64,000 nucleotides of DNA from Tigriopus japonicus (GCA_010645155.1 CM021322.1:13246360-13310359), one strand, 5' to 3'; positions 12,701 through 25,895 are shown, counted from the first letter of the stretch. Program-made: numbers and translations. Notes: generated from the letters alone by a model not told the origin.

Positions 12701-13920
12701 TCGCCCTTCTGGCAATGGAACCGAGTGAGAACGGACACAGAAATGTCATGTGCAGTCGAAATGATGATAACGAAATGGCTGGCTGACTGGATCGTTGTTT
12801 CTAGGCCAAAGGACTCGCCACAGATTGCTGCCAGTTGCTGTCATGTGTCAAAAAAGTCTCCCTTCGATTCTCCCATCAACTTCTCAAACGACTCGTTTTC
12901 GTACCCTAGGCTCACCAACGCCCAACAAGTCGACACACGTACACACGCACTTTGGAGATGGGTGTGTGTGTTTATTCCAGTGCTGATTTAGACACGATCG
13001 TGAGTGTATGTTGCAGTAGAGAAATGAGGCTTAGGCAGTCCTCCCTACCCCTGCTGGGCTCGACTGTCTAGACGTTTGATGTCGAGAATTTTTCGAGGGG
13101 TTTCTATAATTTTTGCTGGGGTTTTATCGCCCAAAAAGGCTCAGTTTCTTGAAAGAAACGGAGGGAGTCAAAATTGATACAGTAACAGCTTTGACACTAC
13201 TAAGTTTTGCACGACTGAAGAGTAGTGCTCTTTCCAATGTCTTTAGTTAAGTAATTTTTTTGAGTAAAATTCTCCGGCTATAATGTTGAAGTGATGAAAT
13301 CCTACAAAAGACATTTGTAGCTTTCTCTCAAAAGAGCCAACATTTGATCCCAAGAAGTCAACGTTCAGCCATCTGGTATAGAGCTCTTCTCCGGAAATGT
13401 TTGAAATGAACCCCTGTTGAGGCTGGCGATGCACTTTGGGGCGGACTTCCTCCACGGAATTGTTAATCGAAGTGGGTGGATGGAACAGCTTCTTCTCTCG
13501 TTCTCCATCTAACCTTCATTAATCATGATATCCCCATGGGATCATCTTGCAATGTGGATGCTTCTTACCCTCTCCCTCCTCATAATATTTGGCACAGCCT
13601 GGATGTCGTTCCCATGTCCTGGGAGCTTTCAATCCATTTTCATAGCGAGGTGCACTTGCATTTTGACGGACGAGGCTTTATGCACCCTCTCCCTTGAAGG
13701 ACTAATTCATATTAAGGGCACATTGTGTCCCTCGGAAATGCATTGGTAAATCAACACTCGGACTTGGCCCCCGTTCTCGAGGGCTTCTGACGCTTTGGTT
13801 TCCAAGATTCCAAGAAAGGAGAGCAGAGAGAATGCAACAGCTGGCTCTCACTCAGTTCCATTCGTTTTTTCCCTCGACTTCCCCAATACACACATGCAAC
13901 AACCAACCAAGGGATGACGA

Positions 13921-13940
13921 TCACCACCATCATCATCATT
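13921..13940. repeat. CAC/CAT trinucleotide microsatellite
   Basis: Short run of CAC then CAT units. Confidence 0.8.
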
Positions 13941-14319
13941 GAGTGAACGACGTTTGGCGTCTCTCCAAAACACCCAATGGTAGTAGCGTTTTCCTCATGG
14001 TTAGGCTCATAATCGGCGCCATCTTCTTCCTCATCCAAGCACTCGGGGTACATGTGTGCATTCTACATATATACATGCCGTACGTCGATGCATACGTGCA
14101 ATGAGAAGTGCAGTCAGATATTGCAGCCGACGGAGAAGAAGCGTCAGAAAAAGGGCACTTTGACTCATTTTCCAGAATAGACGGAATATTATCCTCTCTC
14201 GTCGACACAATCGACTCATGAACAATAGGCGCCAAAACTAAGATCACGTCCAGCCAATACCGGTTGCAACATAATACTTTGAGAGTTCACCTCGGGGTGA
14301 TACAAACCTGGTTTCTCGT

Positions 14320-14346
14320 CCATGGTTGTTGTAGGTGCAACCATGG
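14320..14346. repeat. Perfect 9 bp hairpin
   Basis: CCATGGTTG (14320-14328) and CAACCATGG (14338-14346) are perfectly complementary around a 9-base loop. The stem is too short for a typical microRNA precursor. No flanking gene is recognised. Confidence 0.75.
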
Positions 14347-14836
14347 AATTGAAAGGACTTGGGTGCAACAGGGGGCTGCTCTCTTTTAATGCTTGTCAGT
14401 GTCAGTTGGAGCTTGGCTTTCGCTCCCATATTTTGGTGGAAGGTCCCAAGGTTTTTTCCGATAACGTCTGCTGCATAGGTAGGTAGTTAGGAGGCGTAGG
14501 GAACCAAACCCCCTCGTCTCGCCCCCCCAAAACCCTAATTCTTTTGAGAGCTCGGTGTGGTGCAGTTGCATTGATGACATTTGACGGCAGCTGCACACAC
14601 AGTTTTGAAATGGTGAGAGTCTGACTAACAATAGAGCACACACTGGATTCTGCACATATCACACGGGGGGTGGGACTCTTCTGCAGAACCCCAAAAGCAA
14701 GGTTTTTGTTGAATGAATATGCTCAATTTGGAGGGATTCTTGAGCCATCAAGCGTCAGAGTCAGCTCTCACTGAGAAAAATGGGGCCTCGTTGAGATTCT
14801 CTCATGCTTGGTTTCCTAAACCTTTGAAATGAGGAG

Positions 14837-14907
14837 TGGCAACACTGATCGTTTGTTTACAAGATACGCGCGTTAAATCATACCCAAAATGAAAGGCAGT
14901 GTCGCCA
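14837..14907. repeat. Opposed TGGCAACACTG / CAGTGTCGCCA pair
   Basis: TGGCAACACTG at 14837-14847 and CAGTGTCGCCA at 14897-14907 are inverted relative to each other with one mismatch and enclose 49 bp. They belong to the same word family as 31377 and 55721. The orientation is opposite to that expected for CAGTG-ended transposon termini, so a paired protein-binding site is the alternative. Confidence 0.4.
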
Positions 14908-17782
14908 ATTTTGACAACCACATTAATTTTAGTCCCAATTAACAACACGGGCAAATACTAGTGAGTATCACGCCAAGTTACCTCAGTGTCTTTTGTGTTC
15001 ATTGAACTTTGGATTATCGGGCACGAACCTTCTTTCTCCCTGAATGTATAAATGTGTGTGTGTATAGATGTATAGATGGTTGAATGAATGTCGTCCCCAT
15101 TCCCCATTCTTATGAAACTAGAGCGCCAAACTTGGCTAGACATCACGGTGACTAAAGCCAAGGGGTACGGTATGCACAATTTCTGTCTGGCTTGTTGAGC
15201 GAGCCTCTCTAGATGTACTTTGGGTGTCTTATGGGGTGGAGAAAATGAATTGGCCAAATCTGAGGCTGACGAACCAGGTGGGGCCATAACCTAAATGATA
15301 CAGTGGCAATAATGCAGTTCCCCGGAATAATGGAACTGTTCTCTTTTGACTGGCGAACTTGTAACGAGAGCGATAAAAAAGTCACAAGTATACATTTATG
15401 AGCCTTTTTGCCTGAAATATATGAACTGATTCTGGACTTACTTGCATTGTCATCCAACTTCAATGGCTTTGAGGAGGATCGAAAAAACGAGGGGGCAGGC
15501 TTAGAGTCTGTATTGTTGTGAATGAATAACCTAAAGTGCATGCAATGACTAAATAACCTTGGGTACCTTTAAAAACCGCGCATTGTGAGTAAGAACCGGC
15601 GGGATTTATTGTCCTCGATGTGTATAAATTATGTCGGTTTCAACTAATTCCAGACACGCACAATTCCTGGGAACCTGGAATCAGGTTTTTTTGACCAGTC
15701 ATGAATGAATCCAATTTGCAGTAGAGACGTATTTATGGGTTTAGGGACCCTTGGGAATGCCCGAATTTACAAAGTCGCGTAATAATGATGGAAGCTGGAA
15801 TAGACGTAATTGTTGTGCGCGGTTGGCGAAACCAAGTTTCACGCCTCATTGAGCTCCCTGTGACATTTCCATTTGGTTATCAATGGGGAATAATGGGATG
15901 GACTTGGAGCGGATTTATTGATGCTTTCCAGGTTCATGAATCCTCAGGGATGCCAATAGAACCAATATGAAACGATCAATACTAATTGCCGATTTTCGCA
16001 CTGAAACACCTAGCCGGAGAAACTCTTGCGTGTGGTCCAATTTGAATTCACATTCTCTTCTTAACGAAAAGTCATAATTTTGAACCCAAATTTAGACACC
16101 CTATATCTCTTCTATCATTTGGATCAAACGCACAGCAGCTGTCTATGAAAAAGGGCCGCGTCAATGGATTGAATAGCTACTTACTTAGATCTCTCAAGCT
16201 CTTGGTGGCTGTATATCAGGATCAGGAGATCAGGGCTACGAATAGCTCAGGCAATCGACGGAATCCCACCCATACGCTGTCATTTCTATTTTTTCTGTGA
16301 AGTAGGAACCGTTTTTCGATGCACGGAAGTGTTGTTCAAGTGGGATCGAGTCACTCAAATTCATAACATGTTGAACGAAGAACTCACATGTACTTTCCTG
16401 CATCTCATTTGAATTCGATTCGGTGTAGAGAAACTACGGTAATGTCCTCCACTCTGCGATGATATCTCCGTGTTTTCGGCAGCTGTTATTGTTCGTCGAG
16501 TTCAAAGATGCTCGAGATGGAATGGAGAGTATCAAGCTCACTACTCATCAGCATCACAAAGGACTTTCCCCCTTCGTATATTTGATTATTACCTTGATTC
16601 CCCGTGTTAAATTTGCGGCATGTTCGGCGGATTTCTTGCTCGAATAACCCCACACTCACACGGGATCCTGGATCCTGGGAAGGCATTTATTTGGGTTCGC
16701 CCCTCCGGATTGTTGGAAACTATGGTGCCATTGATCCTGCTAATATTGGAGAACGCCAACATTGGGGTAGGGAATGCTAAAATCTTTTGTTCTCAACCAA
16801 AGTGGGACGGACGACTTTGAATGCGATACGAGTGCCAAATAAGCTTGTCTCCGTCACTCAATGGTAAAAACATAAGTGCTCCGAGGACAAATTCTATGAA
16901 CTCAAAGACGGGAGTCCCCACTTAGCCCTGCTCTTGCCACCCTTTTGATTTGAAAGGCTCTCGACGATTTGGAAAACAACGAGATCCATGCTCGACAATG
17001 CCAAACGTGATGGGAATTCGTGAAAACTTGCAAACTCGAGGGAGTAGCTGCGTATATTTCTAGTTATGAAAGAAATAACGACTGAGCCATCGGGAAGCGA
17101 ACTTCCCTCACTTGCGTGATTCTACTGAAAGACGTTTCCAATATGGATCTTTTGGTTGGAAGGCTTTTTTTGAAAGAGATGAAGTGTAAGAGGAAGCCTG
17201 GTAATCCTCAATGGTCCTCTTTCCGCTGACGCCTTTCAATTATAGGATTTTCATGGACTCTCTGTAACCTGTGAGGGTGCCAAGGAGCAATGAGAAAAGC
17301 GCCAGAGACCTCCAAAAGCTTCAAAGGCTTTTTTCCACTCAAGAAGAGTCGACCGGGATTTGAGAGCGATGGATGGTTTTAACTAATGAAGTGTGGTAAT
17401 AGATACCATGAGAGTACTCTAATTATTGTGGTGGTGAAGGAGGAAGAAGAAGAAGAGAACGCCAACCAGTCAGTGTGAGAGGGAGAAGAAAGATTCATAG
17501 ATAATGAGAGAGGTGTTAATGAAGTGGTGGTATCAAGGTATCGATAAGAATGACTTCAACCACTCAAAGACTCGCATCCAGAGAAGCCCGACCAAATTTG
17601 TATCCTGGGACCCATAAATCCTGCCCGTACATTGGATTTCAAGCATTTCTTTCTCCCTTTTTTCCGGTAAGATCGTCTTTGATGGTCTTATGGCGAGAAA
17701 AAGCGTTATTGATGACAAGTACAGCTCTCTCTCATACCGTATCGAACACCGCTTAGTTTACCGAAAAGGGTGAAAGGTAGCC

Positions 17783-17852
17783 GATGATGATGTTGATGAT
17801 GATATCGATGCCGCTTCTGCTGGAAGTGGCGATGATGATGATGGTGGTGGTG
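17783..17852. repeat. GAT and GGT trinucleotide microsatellite cluster
   Basis: Two GAT-rich tracts (17783-17812 and 17831-17852), the second grading into GGT units, separated by about 18 bp of unique sequence. Confidence 0.85.
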
Positions 17853-18400
17853 TGGAGTCGGCGAATGTCTCTTTTAAAGTGAGAAGCAATCGCAGATAAG
17901 GGTCAAGACGTTTTGAGAGGCTTGACTCAAGAATTATTACAAGAGCCAAAGGTTAGCACAATATATCACTAAGGATCATTTGTATCAAAGAAGGAAGAGC
18001 TTGTCTCGACGAAAGCTCGGGTTTCAATCGGCGCTCTCTCCGGCTTCCCATTAGGGTCATATTTGGACTCGGAAATCTATGATATATCTCCGAACAACTA
18101 CTGACAAGCTTCCCATTGCCTTTCATCTGGCCCATTTCAATCGAAATTAATTGCCCTAGCGCTCTCGAAAAAGGGTACAATGGGGCAAGTCACGAAACAC
18201 CAGGGTAGTGTTACTTTGCTTTGGAAAAGCTTGGGTGAATCAAGGATTAGTTGAAGGAATGAGCCCTCAAAACAAGACAAAGTACATGCAAAGAGCATAA
18301 GAAGGAGCTCCCATTCAGTAAACAGTCTCAATTTCAATTGTTTGTCCAATTTTCTGTTATCTCGACACCTTAGTGTACTTCTACGTGTACGGGAATCAGG

Positions 18401-18432
18401 GTCGTCGTCGTCGTTGTCGTCATCATCATCGG
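18401..18432. repeat. GTC/ATC trinucleotide microsatellite
   Basis: GTC units run into ATC units. A similar GTC tract occurs at 34715-34729. Confidence 0.85.
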
Positions 18433-18712
18433 TAGTTGTGGTGTTTCCATCGGTCGCTTTCCTAAGCAGATGAAGAAGCACCACTACAAGGATTTGGAGA
18501 TTGCTCCTGCAGAAGTGCTAAGATAATCCGTTTCAAACAAATTGAAACCGAGTAAGAAGAACCGTTCATGGCTTATCTGGGACCCAGCCACACTTCTATT
18601 GGATATCTTCGAAATGGGGGTCAAACATTAGAGGGAAAGAAGTGAGATTTGCTTTGTACACTAACTACTGTTCGTACTTTCTTACCAATGAGTTAATGTC
18701 GCTGTACTGTAT

Positions 18713-18720
18713 ATCATAAG
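18713..18720. repeat. Left target-site duplication of MITE (imperfect)
   Basis: ATCATAAG immediately left of the element. Its partner to the right at 19165-19172 is ATCATGCG. Confidence 0.45.
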
Positions 18721-19164
18721 TAGGGCTCAGATAAAGTTGCTAAAAGTTACTTGCACCAAAAACGACAACTTTTGGCCGTTTTACCGTTATCAAACGAAGC
18801 CATTTTACGATTCTCATACAACGAACGGCAACTTTTGGCTTTTTTGCCACGATCACCTAATTTCTGCAAAATTTTGCTCAAATTAAACATTTTACACGTA
18901 CTTTTTGAGACCTTTTCAAATAATTCATATTTTTTAAATTTCTAGAATAGTTTGTGCAAGGTAAGACTTAAGGAAGCCAACGGGGAAAAAAAAGATAAAC
19001 TTTAACTAAAAACTTTCGCCCGTAAAAATACCAAATTTGACATGCTTTTAAAAAAGGGGCATTTTTAGGCAAGTAAATAGCAACTTTTGTCGAATTGAGT
19101 GCAACTTTAGGGCTAAAAAACTGCAAATTTAGTCAAAGAAAACAGCAAGTTTCTCCGAGCCCTA
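18721..19164. mobile_element. Non-autonomous hAT-like MITE
   Basis: The 444 bp segment starts TAGGGCTC and ends GAGCCCTA. Comparing 18721-18741 with the complement of 19144-19164 gives 18 matches in 21 positions. The 8 bp flanks, ATCATAAG on the left (18713-18720) and ATCATGCG on the right (19165-19172), match at 6 of 8 positions, as expected of an aged 8 bp target-site duplication. Subterminal words of the CAACTTT type recur (18767, 18829, 19081, 19102), and the interior is AT-rich compared with the flanks. No transposase frame is present, so any movement would have needed a transposase in trans. TIRs starting TAGGG and 8 bp duplications are known features of hAT elements; the superfamily assignment is inferred. 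Confidence 0.6.
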
Positions 19165-19172
19165 ATCATGCG
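19165..19172. repeat. Right target-site duplication of MITE (imperfect)
   Basis: ATCATGCG immediately right of the element. It shares ATCAT and the final G with the left flank. Confidence 0.45.
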
Positions 19173-22100
19173 CTTTCTCTTCAAAGTTTCATCAGTTTAG
19201 CTGGTTGATTACAAAGAAACAAAGTTGGGCTAGAATTTTGAGGCGGCTTCAATTGCCTCCTCCAATCTTTCCCTTCACTGCTAAATGCTAAGTTACGGAT
19301 TAAGATAAGAGGTACCAAGTGTTTGGTGTTTGGTTCAAATGGAGATGAGTTGGCCCAACATCATTGTCTTGAAAACATGTTTTCTCCGCCAATGAATGAA
19401 TCTCATGATCTCAGCCCAGTGTTTGAAGTTCGACTTGACATCTTGAAATCATTCAATATTTACCGACGATACATACAGTCAACGAGCAAGCAAGCGTCCG
19501 ACACCTCATTGAACGGCCATTTCGGAGCCAATTATGATTGTAAACATGGGTTCGCTACATTCAAATGCTATCGCTTCAGGAAGAAATCAGACTAAATCAA
19601 TATGCTTGAAGACGGCTAATTCGAAAACGAGCATAGTCCGATTTAATGTATGTTTAAAGGCGAAGATAGTAGGAAGTTTACGTCAAAGTTGGTAAATGAG
19701 CTCGAGTGCTTCTTTTGACAATCCTTCGAAAATCACGTTGGAGATGTCCAGAAAATGGGCAGTGAACGATTTAAGAGCTATCGAGGAATAATGATGGGTC
19801 CAGCTTTTCGCACAGCTTTGAGAATCATTAATTTTCATACCAGTGACAACTCTGAGGAAGATGCGCTTTTCTGACAGTCTCTAAACAATACGTCCAGTAC
19901 AAACTACAGCCGATCCTCATCTCTCTCTCAGTCGTTCAAACTACGGCTTCCTCCCACATATTTTCACTCATGCATTCAACCAAACATTAAAAGAGAATAG
20001 TTTATAGTATGCACTATCCAATCGGTCCTAGTTCATGTTCCAATAGCATTGTCACAATTCGCAAAGGTCACTTGAAAAGTACAACTGGGGGTGTCCGTCA
20101 GTTCCATGGACCTTTGCCAATAGTTCTGTTATCCCCCATTTTCGCACCTACTCTTTGGGAGAAACCCTTTTAGAGATTTGTCGAGTGTACATGTTTGGTC
20201 GGGGGGATGAGAGTAAGGCTGAATGGATGGAACGAGTCTCATCACTGTCGTTTCATTGTTTTTGGCTCTCACGGCCGCTGCTGCTCATGTGTCTTCCTTC
20301 TTTCTTGGACACTATGTGGATATAGTAGGAGACATCTTTGTCACTTGAATTTGGAATTCCATTGAAGACGATCCAGCAAACCGAAGCCGGGGAATAATCA
20401 TCAACATCATCGGCAGCTCTGACTGTGCCGCTTTGTCCATCTGTGGTCCAAGGAATAAGCGAGTAAGTGAGCCCGGTGATGACTCCCCTGACTTTGTTTT
20501 GGGTCACATGCTCTTGGTGACAAATGATTTGTCTCCGGCCAGTTCATTCCACAGAACCTAGAAGTACCTACCTAGTGTATTGTGCATAATAGTATGTCGA
20601 GTCGCGATCGTTCTTCTTCCTACTCACTTGGTTTATTTCCCAGGACAATCAGAAGCCCGGAATGTTTATTGACGATCTACGCACCTTAATTGACCTTTGG
20701 TGTGAGGAGGGACTTTCAGGAGGATCATCAACAAGACGACGACTACGTTTAGGCTTGAGATCTGTTTTCGATCTCTTGAAAACCTTGGTTAGGTTGATGA
20801 ATTTGTTTGTTTCCCAGATCCGTCAGCGTGTTATGTTAAGAAAGAACGTTGGAACAGGCAACAGAATGAATCATTAATTTAGCATCATTACTAGCCTGTC
20901 AGTTCAATTTATCACTTCACGGCTTGCCCCAAAATTAACACCTCAGCTTTTTGGGCACCCAAGAGCCTTCGTTCCTGCGTTCCTTCGTTCGTCCGTCAGT
21001 GTACTCTTGCTCGAAGAAATGGAATTATCCACTTTTACATTAGATCTCGGACGAACTGAAACAACGAGGATGGCAAATGGTCGGATCGCTTCGCTTGTTG
21101 TAAATGAACACGACCATTAATGATGTTTGGAAGTCAAAATATATCTTTAGTAACGAGGTTGTTGTGCGATCCATTGGCACAAATTGCTCAGTCATTAGAG
21201 CGATTTGAACTTGTCAATCCGTGGGAATGGGTATTAATGGCCTGCTTAAATGAGCCGATTCATTCATTTGTTCAACCACAAATGATAATTGCTCGATCGT
21301 GGCTTCGTGGGACGATGGCTCATGGTCCTTGGTAATCCTACAATAGATTGAACCAATGATCCAAGGCAATCACCCCCCAAGTCTGAGAAGAATGATCCAT
21401 GGAGACAGGGTAAAAATTTCTCATTCAATCCAAGAAATATCAACACTTGAAACCACAACACTGCCTTAGAAGCAGGAAAACTGAACCGGAGCCACGAGAT
21501 CCTTTGAAACTGTCATGTTTTCCTGTATATGACCATTAATCATATCAGGCTCTTCCAACCATCAAGCAAGAGAGAGGAAAAAAGGTGAGGAATCGGGTGA
21601 CGACGCTGTAGTGGTTGAGGGGGGATCATCACCATTACTTGGGTACACAAAACCAACCTGGTTGAGCAGGGAGGGACGAGAGATCGATCTACAGTACATA
21701 CAGTAGAAGCAACCTTCAGAGGTGTGTCGCGCCATTCAATTTGTTGCATCAGTCACCCAAGGACGTGGACTTGAATTTCCCACGATTTTGCTCAAAGATC
21801 GACTAGTTTTTCCAGGGTGACCAAGTTTTACCACATAGAAAAAAATGGGAAAATAACTTTTCAAATCGAAAGTTCGCCCATTTCCCATGGTTTATCTTCA
21901 CAAGTCTAGTCAATGCCTCTAAGGAGCTTAGGAGGCCGATGATCTTGTGAGTGATTGTCCCATTTGAATCGACGAGCCTATCACGGCCATCGCAACTCAA
22001 GGGTAATCCTCTGCGGAATCTGATTATTTGCGGGAATATATTTTTCTGTTTGTGGTTATTGAGTGCCGCTAATGACACTTGGGGAGAAATGGCAAGCTAA

Positions 22101-24473
22101 TGATGGGTTGCGATAATTGAAATGTCCCGCCTCAGTAACAAACAGTTGAAGAAGCAACTGACTCCGATGACGACTTTGCATGCAGCTAAAACAACATTAA
22201 AGCTCGCACTTGGTGACCATTATTCCCAAGGCAAATCCTGGGAAATGCCAAATTCCAATCCCCTCTCGTTCTCACTGATCCTTGGATCGGAAGGACGGAA
22301 AGAACGAAGGCAGGAAACGCCGTTTAGCTGGTTTTTCGTTCGACTGCTCCTCCGAAGCATTATCTTGGAAGTTTGCTCTCATCTTGGAGTCAAATCGATT
22401 ATGAAGGTCATTGAACTGAAGGTTGGAAGGCCGGGCGCTTGTTTTTGAACGAGGCTGAGGCGTTGAGACATCGTTAGGAGCTTTTGGCCAGTGCAGATAT
22501 CTTAGATTTATGAACATCAATGAAGTGATGTCGGTGAAACTCAAACAAAAACAAACTCTTTGGGAGGAAAGAAACTGAAAAAAGCCAACCGCGACAACAT
22601 CATCCTCTTTCTCGTGGAAAGAAATCTAAAAACGACGAGGAAATGCCGTTGACAAGTGGTGTTCTAAACTTTCATGGGCAAGCAGCGAAATGGGAAACAA
22701 GGCTAAAAATCTGTCTCGTTTGATCAATGTTCTGGAACAGTGAAGCAAATTTGGGGCATTTAAGTGAGAATTCCAGATTATGGGCTTGTTCAGCAAGCAA
22801 GCTCTTTGGAATTGATATGATACATTGTTTTGGAAAGGGTGCTCATCCATGTTTTGAGTAGTCCATTCATTGGTTCTGCGGGGAGTAAAAAAAGAAAAAT
22901 GGTGGATCCATCTTTGAAGTCGAGAAAAAGGAGGAAAATGTGGAGTGAACGCTTCTGTGGAGTGGATGCAATAAGGGAACAGCAATGTGAGGAGGCTCGT
23001 TGTCGTTGCCTCCAGCCTCCACATCAGACAATGACATTCTTGCTTTAATCTTGATTCCCTTTAATTCAATCAGGCAATGATTGAAGGATTCTATTGACGA
23101 GCTGTCATTAGCTTTCTTGGACCATAGATGTCGATTTCAAGCCGAGCAGTAGATGAGTGGAACGCTCGAAAGAGAAGGTCGACCTGGCCGTCTTGCAAAT
23201 GTATATTCACGGTTTAATGTCAGTTTTTGGCAACCAGCACCGTCCATAAAAGACGAAGAAACAAGTGCATCCTCTCAAACCATGCCTCCTCCTCTTTTTA
23301 ACAACTTATTAACCGTCCATATGTCGTGGCCATTACTTGGAATGTTTTGAATTAATTGGCTGCCACGTTTAATGGCGTGATTCTAATGTCCATAGCAGAC
23401 ATGGTAGTTTCTGCTTAATTGGCCACCAAAAAACGTGCATGGTCATTACGCAGCTTTACATGTCTGTGTTTGTGGCGAGAGCGGACTGAAATGGCCTGGG
23501 ATGGTGGTTGGATGGTTGGCAACCTTTTAGAAGAGAGTCCTGTCATATCGGCGAATCTCAAAAGATTCCAATCTCAAAAGAAAGCCCCTTCAAGAGGAGC
23601 CCGAGAACTCGTCATCTTTTTTGCCAATGATGATGATGAAGAGAAGTTGCATAGCTGAATAAAATAAAAGAGGTTCCACTGATTCTTGCTTTGAAGAGGA
23701 CGACGACGCTCTTTAGACACACTTGAGATGGGGCTCGATCCGAGAATGCGGCCCAAATCAGTATGCTCTCACCGCCGAAATCTGGTTGGATATTGTCCAG
23801 GACAAAGGACTTCAAATGGCTCAGATTGTCTTCTTCTGTTGTGGTGTATGTCTCGGTACTATTCGTGGCCGAAGGTTTTTGAAGAAAGAAAGATTTCCAA
23901 TCCGGATTAAGTTGGGGAGAAGAATAGGATTCCCCAAAGGATTAAAGTCCTCCTCACACAGAGTGCGTTGTATGTGTATGTGTGGGTCCTCTGCCACTGT
24001 AAGGATGGCAAAGACAGGCACATAATGAGTCTTGATGAGGAGTAAATAGGATCCCTTTGTGGATTGACAATGATTTCAATTGTCCAACCCTATGACTCAA
24101 TTTGGCCGCTGTTTTCGTGGAATTCAATTCCTGCCCGACTCTCAACTTATCCATGGCCAACCGATTGCAGTCAGTATCGGCAATGGAACCGAGGGTGAAA
24201 ACCCTTGTCGTCGTTCCGAAACGACCCAAAATTGAACGCGGAATGGATTCTTTTCCCAGAAGAATCGGGCACCCACCCGATCGATGGTGGTTCGTTCAAA
24301 GAGTTAATCTAGGGCCATTTTCTTTCTCGGTCTCTGTCCTAGCTCACGCCACACAAAGACAATGAATCTCTGAGAGTCCAAAAACCAATAATTATCTTTC
24401 CCTTTTATACGCACACGGTACAATACCAAGGGTAGGATCAAGCAAAGACGATAAAGTTCTTGTTTCCAACGAT
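19173..24473. other. Non-coding block with ATTA-rich, possibly regulatory patches
   Basis: No gene recognised. Between about 20,860 and 21,545 there are several ATTAAT/TAAT words, including GACCATTAAT twice (21112-21121 and 21531-21540). At 23352-23360 and 23415-23423 the word TTAATTGGC occurs twice within 72 bp. Such ATTA cores are the usual recognition sequence of homeodomain proteins, so developmental enhancers are possible, but this is inference from short words only. Confidence 0.5.
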
Positions 24474-24485
24474 CAGGGTTGCCAC
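24474..24485 (+). repeat. CAGGGTTGCCAC word, copy 3
   Basis: Exact match to the words at 742 and 1191. It is followed within 40 bp by GACAACTTTT, a word also common inside the MITE at 18721, which hints at a decayed transposon end. No matching opposite end is visible nearby. Confidence 0.4.
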
Positions 24486-24846
24486 ACCGTTTGTTGCAAA
24501 TTTCCGACAACTTTTTTCAGTTGGAACAAAGCCAAAGGTATCAAAACCAAGGTGGTTATAAAAAATATTTTTTGTCATGTTAAGGTTTGATACCGAATCC
24601 GTGATGAAAGCAAGTGTGATTGAGGAACCCCGAAAAGGAACTCTAGAGACAATTTGGTCGCTCCCCCCATTGCACCATGACCACTTCGAGATACTAAGGA
24701 TAGCGAGATCAAAGACATTTGTCCGACAAACGTGAGCATTTGTTGCCATTGCCAATCCCCCTTGCAGTGAGTGGATCGGAGCAACAAGCAACAGACGGAC
24801 GGGGTTTTCTTTTGCTCTGGTTCTGCAATTTCCACTCGTTGTTCGC

Positions 24847-24875
24847 TTGGTTGGTTGGTTGGGTAGGTGGGTGGT
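24847..24875. repeat. GGTT/GGGT tetranucleotide microsatellite
   Basis: GGTT units grading into GGGTAGGTGGGTGG. Confidence 0.85.
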
Positions 24876-25895
24876 TTGGCAGCTTAGCTTGGGGGTATTG
24901 GACAAGAGGCAATTCGCTCGTTAAGACGTGGATTAATTCCTACTAATGAGCAATTCAAGGATCAATGGCTGGGGTTGGGGGATATCTTACTAAATCTGTC
25001 AATGGTTGGGGGCTTGGTTCCACCACAATTGGAAGTATCATAGTTATTTTACGTTGGAACGGTATGTATCAAAAATTGTTAGCTTGTCAGAGAGTATTTG
25101 TTGTTCTTTTTGATAGATTTGAAAGGTGTTAGTAGACCGGTGGGACATGTCAGGTGCGATATTGACTCATCCATAGACCATCTTGACCACCCAGATCCGT
25201 GCACGCTCACTAATCATCTGTATTTTGGCAAGGTGTTGGATGGTTGATGAATATAAGCAGCCTCGTGCTGGAAATCTTTTTTTAATTGCATGCCTATCCA
25301 TCAAACGACCCTCATAGCTCTTGGACAGCTTGTTTGGGAAACAATGGCACCCCTGAAGACGACGAGTAGACCAAGTTTCTCTTGGCTTTGGCGCCAGGGG
25401 CGGAGATCTCGGGGTCATAACCAAGTCGGGTCAAATTCCGCCTTCTTAAGAGACAAGTGGTGAAAAGACATATTTTTCTTTTCGTCCCCTCTCCCCCTTC
25501 TCGATTTACCCATTGCTCGTTTGAGTTCGCTTACGGATCAATCTCACACTTCATTCACGGTTCATTGCAATAAATTTATCGCCATGAAGTGATTGGTGGT
25601 GGTTCAGAAAGTCTAAAGGCGACCTGAACAACCCGATTCGGGGTGATCGTATGGTTTGACCTCAGTCCTCTCAATCAGTGACCTCAAGTTTGGTCGTTTT
25701 TCGGGTGATGGGTGGCTGCTAGCCATGGATGAATGAATTGGCAAAGTAAACAACCAAGAGTAAATGTTCGACAAGCCTCCTGTCAACAATTCAAGTCGAG
25801 TGGTTTTCCCCCTTGAGCAACTGTACTCTATTGGGATTGATTGACAACTCGTGGTTTGGGACGAGCTTGGGAGAGAACCATTGAGAAAATGATCT

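Larger units (their letters stand above)
9640..18720. other. Non-coding block with hairpins and microsatellites
   Basis: No recognisable gene. Visible structure includes an ATACGTACGTAC-type patch at 9707-9730, a CA/GT-rich pair of tracts at about 12934-12973, CAT repeats at 13921-13940, a perfect 9 bp hairpin at 14320-14346, GAT/GGT repeats at 17783-17852 and GTC repeats at 18401-18432. Open frames up to about 137 codons exist (11910-12323, minus) but overlap others on the opposite strand and match nothing known to me. Confidence 0.6.

Noticed and set aside
17758..17949. Minus-strand frame with proline- and serine-rich runs
   Set aside because: The runs are the translation of the GAT/GGT microsatellites at 17783-17852, not evidence of coding.
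20646..20877. Plus-strand frame after a TTTATTTCCCAG acceptor-like site
   Set aside because: The acceptor is fair, but the downstream frame has no donor or known motif and is arginine/leucine-rich low-information sequence.
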